DNA of 64,000 nt from positions 62,001-126,000 of the forward strand of contig NZ_JAFBDQ010000001.1 in the NCBI RefSeq assembly GCF_016908315.1, given 5' to 3'. Source of the DNA: Halanaerobacter jeridensis (GTDB taxonomy: Bacteria; Bacillota; Halanaerobiia; Halobacteroidales; Halobacteroidaceae). Positions 62,867-64,000 of this stretch are shown here, one piece after another. The notes beneath the pieces were generated by a model, which worked only from the letters and a program-made list of their open reading frames with translations, was not told the DNA's origin and did not search any database. Every line of letters starts with the position of its first letter. The first letter of the stretch is position 1. Position numbers and translations under genes: made by a program.

Positions 62867-62899
62867 AACCTATCTACAGTTTGTGGATAGGTTTTTTGT
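62867..62899 (+). terminator. Terminator after spoVS
   Basis: Stem AACCTATC(TACA)/(TGTG)GATAGGTT (62867-62878 with 62882-62893, one G-T pair) followed by six T. Confidence 0.9.
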
Positions 62900-63092
62900 G
62901 TGGCTGACCTTTTACTTTATCAGGATTTATGGTAAAATATAATTTGACTTTGTTGCTAAATAAAATTAAATTCAGATTATGAATTTTAGATAAAATGCAA
63001 TAATTGATTCAAATCAAAAATAATATTGTATTGTTTCTTTTAATTTTAAACGTCTAACTATAAATTCTAAACTATAATAGGGGGTGGACCTG

Positions 63093-64000
63093 ATTTATTT
63101 AAAGAATATTAAGATGAAGGGTTTTAAATCTTTTGCCGATAAAGTTACGGTTGATTTTGAACCTTCGATTACGGGGATTATTGGCCCTAATGGCAGTGGT
63201 AAAAGTAACATTTCTGATGCTATTAAATGGGTCTTAGGTGAACAAAGTGCTAAAGCATTACGTGGTAGCAAAATGAAAGATGTAATTTTTGCGGGTAGTG
63301 ATGACCGTCGCCCTAAACAGGTAGCTGAAGTTACTTTAACTTTGGATAATAAGGATCGTGAACTTGATATTGATTATGACCAAGTTAAAATAGGACGTAA
63401 AGTGACTAAAGATGGTAAAAGTGATTATTTGCTTAATGGTCAGCGGTGTAGACTAAAGGATATTCAAGAACTACTGTTAGATACAGGAATTGGTAAAGAA
63501 GCTTATTCAATTATTGGTCAGGGTAAAGTAGAAGCTGTTTTAAATGAAGGTAGTGCTGACCGCCGGCGTTTATTTGAAGAAGCAGCAGGAATCACTAAAC
63601 ATAAACAGCGTAAAGAAGAGTCTGAAGAAAAGTTAGCAGATACGCAGCAAAAGCTACAGCGGATTGAAGATATTATTAGTGAGATAAAGCGTCAAGTAGG
63701 GCCCTTAGAGGAAGAAGCCGAGAAAGCAAAACAATATAAAGAATATAGCAGTGAACTTGAAGAACATGAAGTTGATTTATTATTAAATAAATATGCTGAT
63801 TTGGAAACAGATTTAGATCAAAAAATTGCAACGAAACAGGACTTATCTTATAAATTAACTAAAGTTAAATCTAAAGTAAATGAATATGATTTAAAAATAG
63901 ATAAAGAAGAAGAAAAGTTAGATGATTTGATTGAAGAGATCGATGATTTACAGGACAAGCTTTATCAAAAGCGGAATCAAAAACAAAAGTTAGGTAATAA
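63093..64000 (+). CDS. smc: Chromosome segregation protein SMC, N-terminal part (3' end outside window), apparent ATT start
   Basis: SMC ATPase head and the start of the coiled coil. GFKSFADKVTVDFEPSITGIIGPNGSGKSNI includes Walker A; the N-terminal GFKSFADK block is typical. Other SMCs begin Met-Tyr/Phe-Leu-Lys; here the aligned first codon is ATT (63093), eight bases after GGGGG, followed by Tyr-Leu-Lys-Asn-Ile. Alternatives: CTG 63090, GTG 63084 (inside the Shine-Dalgarno) and ATG 63114, which would cut the first beta strand. Partner scpA/scpB genes lie upstream. Confidence 0.95.
   Translation, partial: MYLKNIKMKGFKSFADKVTVDFEPSITGIIGPNGSGKSNISDAIKWVLGEQSAKALRGSKMKDVIFAGSDDRRPKQVAEVTLTLDNKDRELDIDYDQVKIGRKVTKDGKSDYLLNGQRCRLKDIQELLLDTGIGKEAYSIIGQGKVEAVLNEGSADRRRLFEEAAGITKHKQRKEESEEKLADTQQKLQRIEDIISEIKRQVGPLEEEAEKAKQYKEYSSELEEHEVDLLLNKYADLETDLDQKIATKQDLSYKLTKVKSKVNEYDLKIDKEEEKLDDLIEEIDDLQDKLYQKRNQKQKLGN

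Overview
The window is a low-GC chromosomal segment of an endospore-forming, diderm Firmicute, most consistent with the Halanaerobiales (a Halobacteroidaceae-like organism). Sporulation genes present include spoIVB, spo0A, spoIIM, dacF-spoIIAA-spoIIAB-sigF, the spoVA operon, a gerW/ytfJ homologue and spoVS. Outer-membrane genes present include a type IV pilus secretin, an RND exporter with a LolA-like partner, and a beta-barrel protein ending in Phe. This combination of spores and an outer membrane is known from Halanaerobiales. The assignment is inferred from gene content, because no rRNA or tRNA gene is visible.

Layout: (1) 1-7.9 kb: argR (cut by the left edge), recN, spoIVB, spo0A, then a division/envelope set (steA, steB-like, a glycosyltransferase, an MraY-like protein). 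(2) 8-12 kb: an NSS sodium-dependent transporter with its 31-aa MetS-like subunit, an M20 peptidase and a DUF3866 protein. (3) 12-17.2 kb: a conserved unknown gene, spoIIM, and nucleoside catabolism (deoB, punA, pdp). (4) 17.3-29.2 kb: cheX on the minus strand, dacF, the sigma-F operon, the spoVA operon, and three genes related to the activase of 2-hydroxyacyl-CoA dehydratases. (5) 29.2-35.2 kb: an RND/LolA-like/beta-barrel/TetR operon behind a consensus promoter and a perfect palindromic operator. (6) 35.3-41.5 kb: a small UvrD-like helicase, a Mth938-like protein, an EamA transporter, a class II photolyase (minus strand), and lysA under a lysine riboswitch. (7) 41.7-53.2 kb: a type IV pilus operon (pilB, pilC, five pilin-like genes, pilM, N, O, P-like, and a secretin with a C-terminal SPOR domain). 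(8) 53.4-64 kb: a DHH-CBS-CCA-adding fusion, an M50 protease, trpS, scpA, scpB, DUF2953, gerW/ytfJ, a second D-Ala-D-Ala carboxypeptidase, rluB, spoVS and the 5' end of smc (cut by the right edge).

Observations beyond routine annotation: several genes (smc, pilQ, the gene at 12080) lack ATG/GTG/TTG at the expected start but have ATT there behind a strong Shine-Dalgarno; pilC and a pseudopilin may use CTG. spoIVB has an in-frame TGA at codon 41. The first pseudopilin gene looks frameshifted. An interspersed intergenic repeat carries a hairpin whose two arms co-vary between copies. A second repeat family with inverted arms lies in three intergenic regions. The RND exporter and its beta-barrel partner both carry low-complexity (S/T)xFG motifs. 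The secretin appears to have exchanged N-terminal AMIN domains for a C-terminal SPOR domain.
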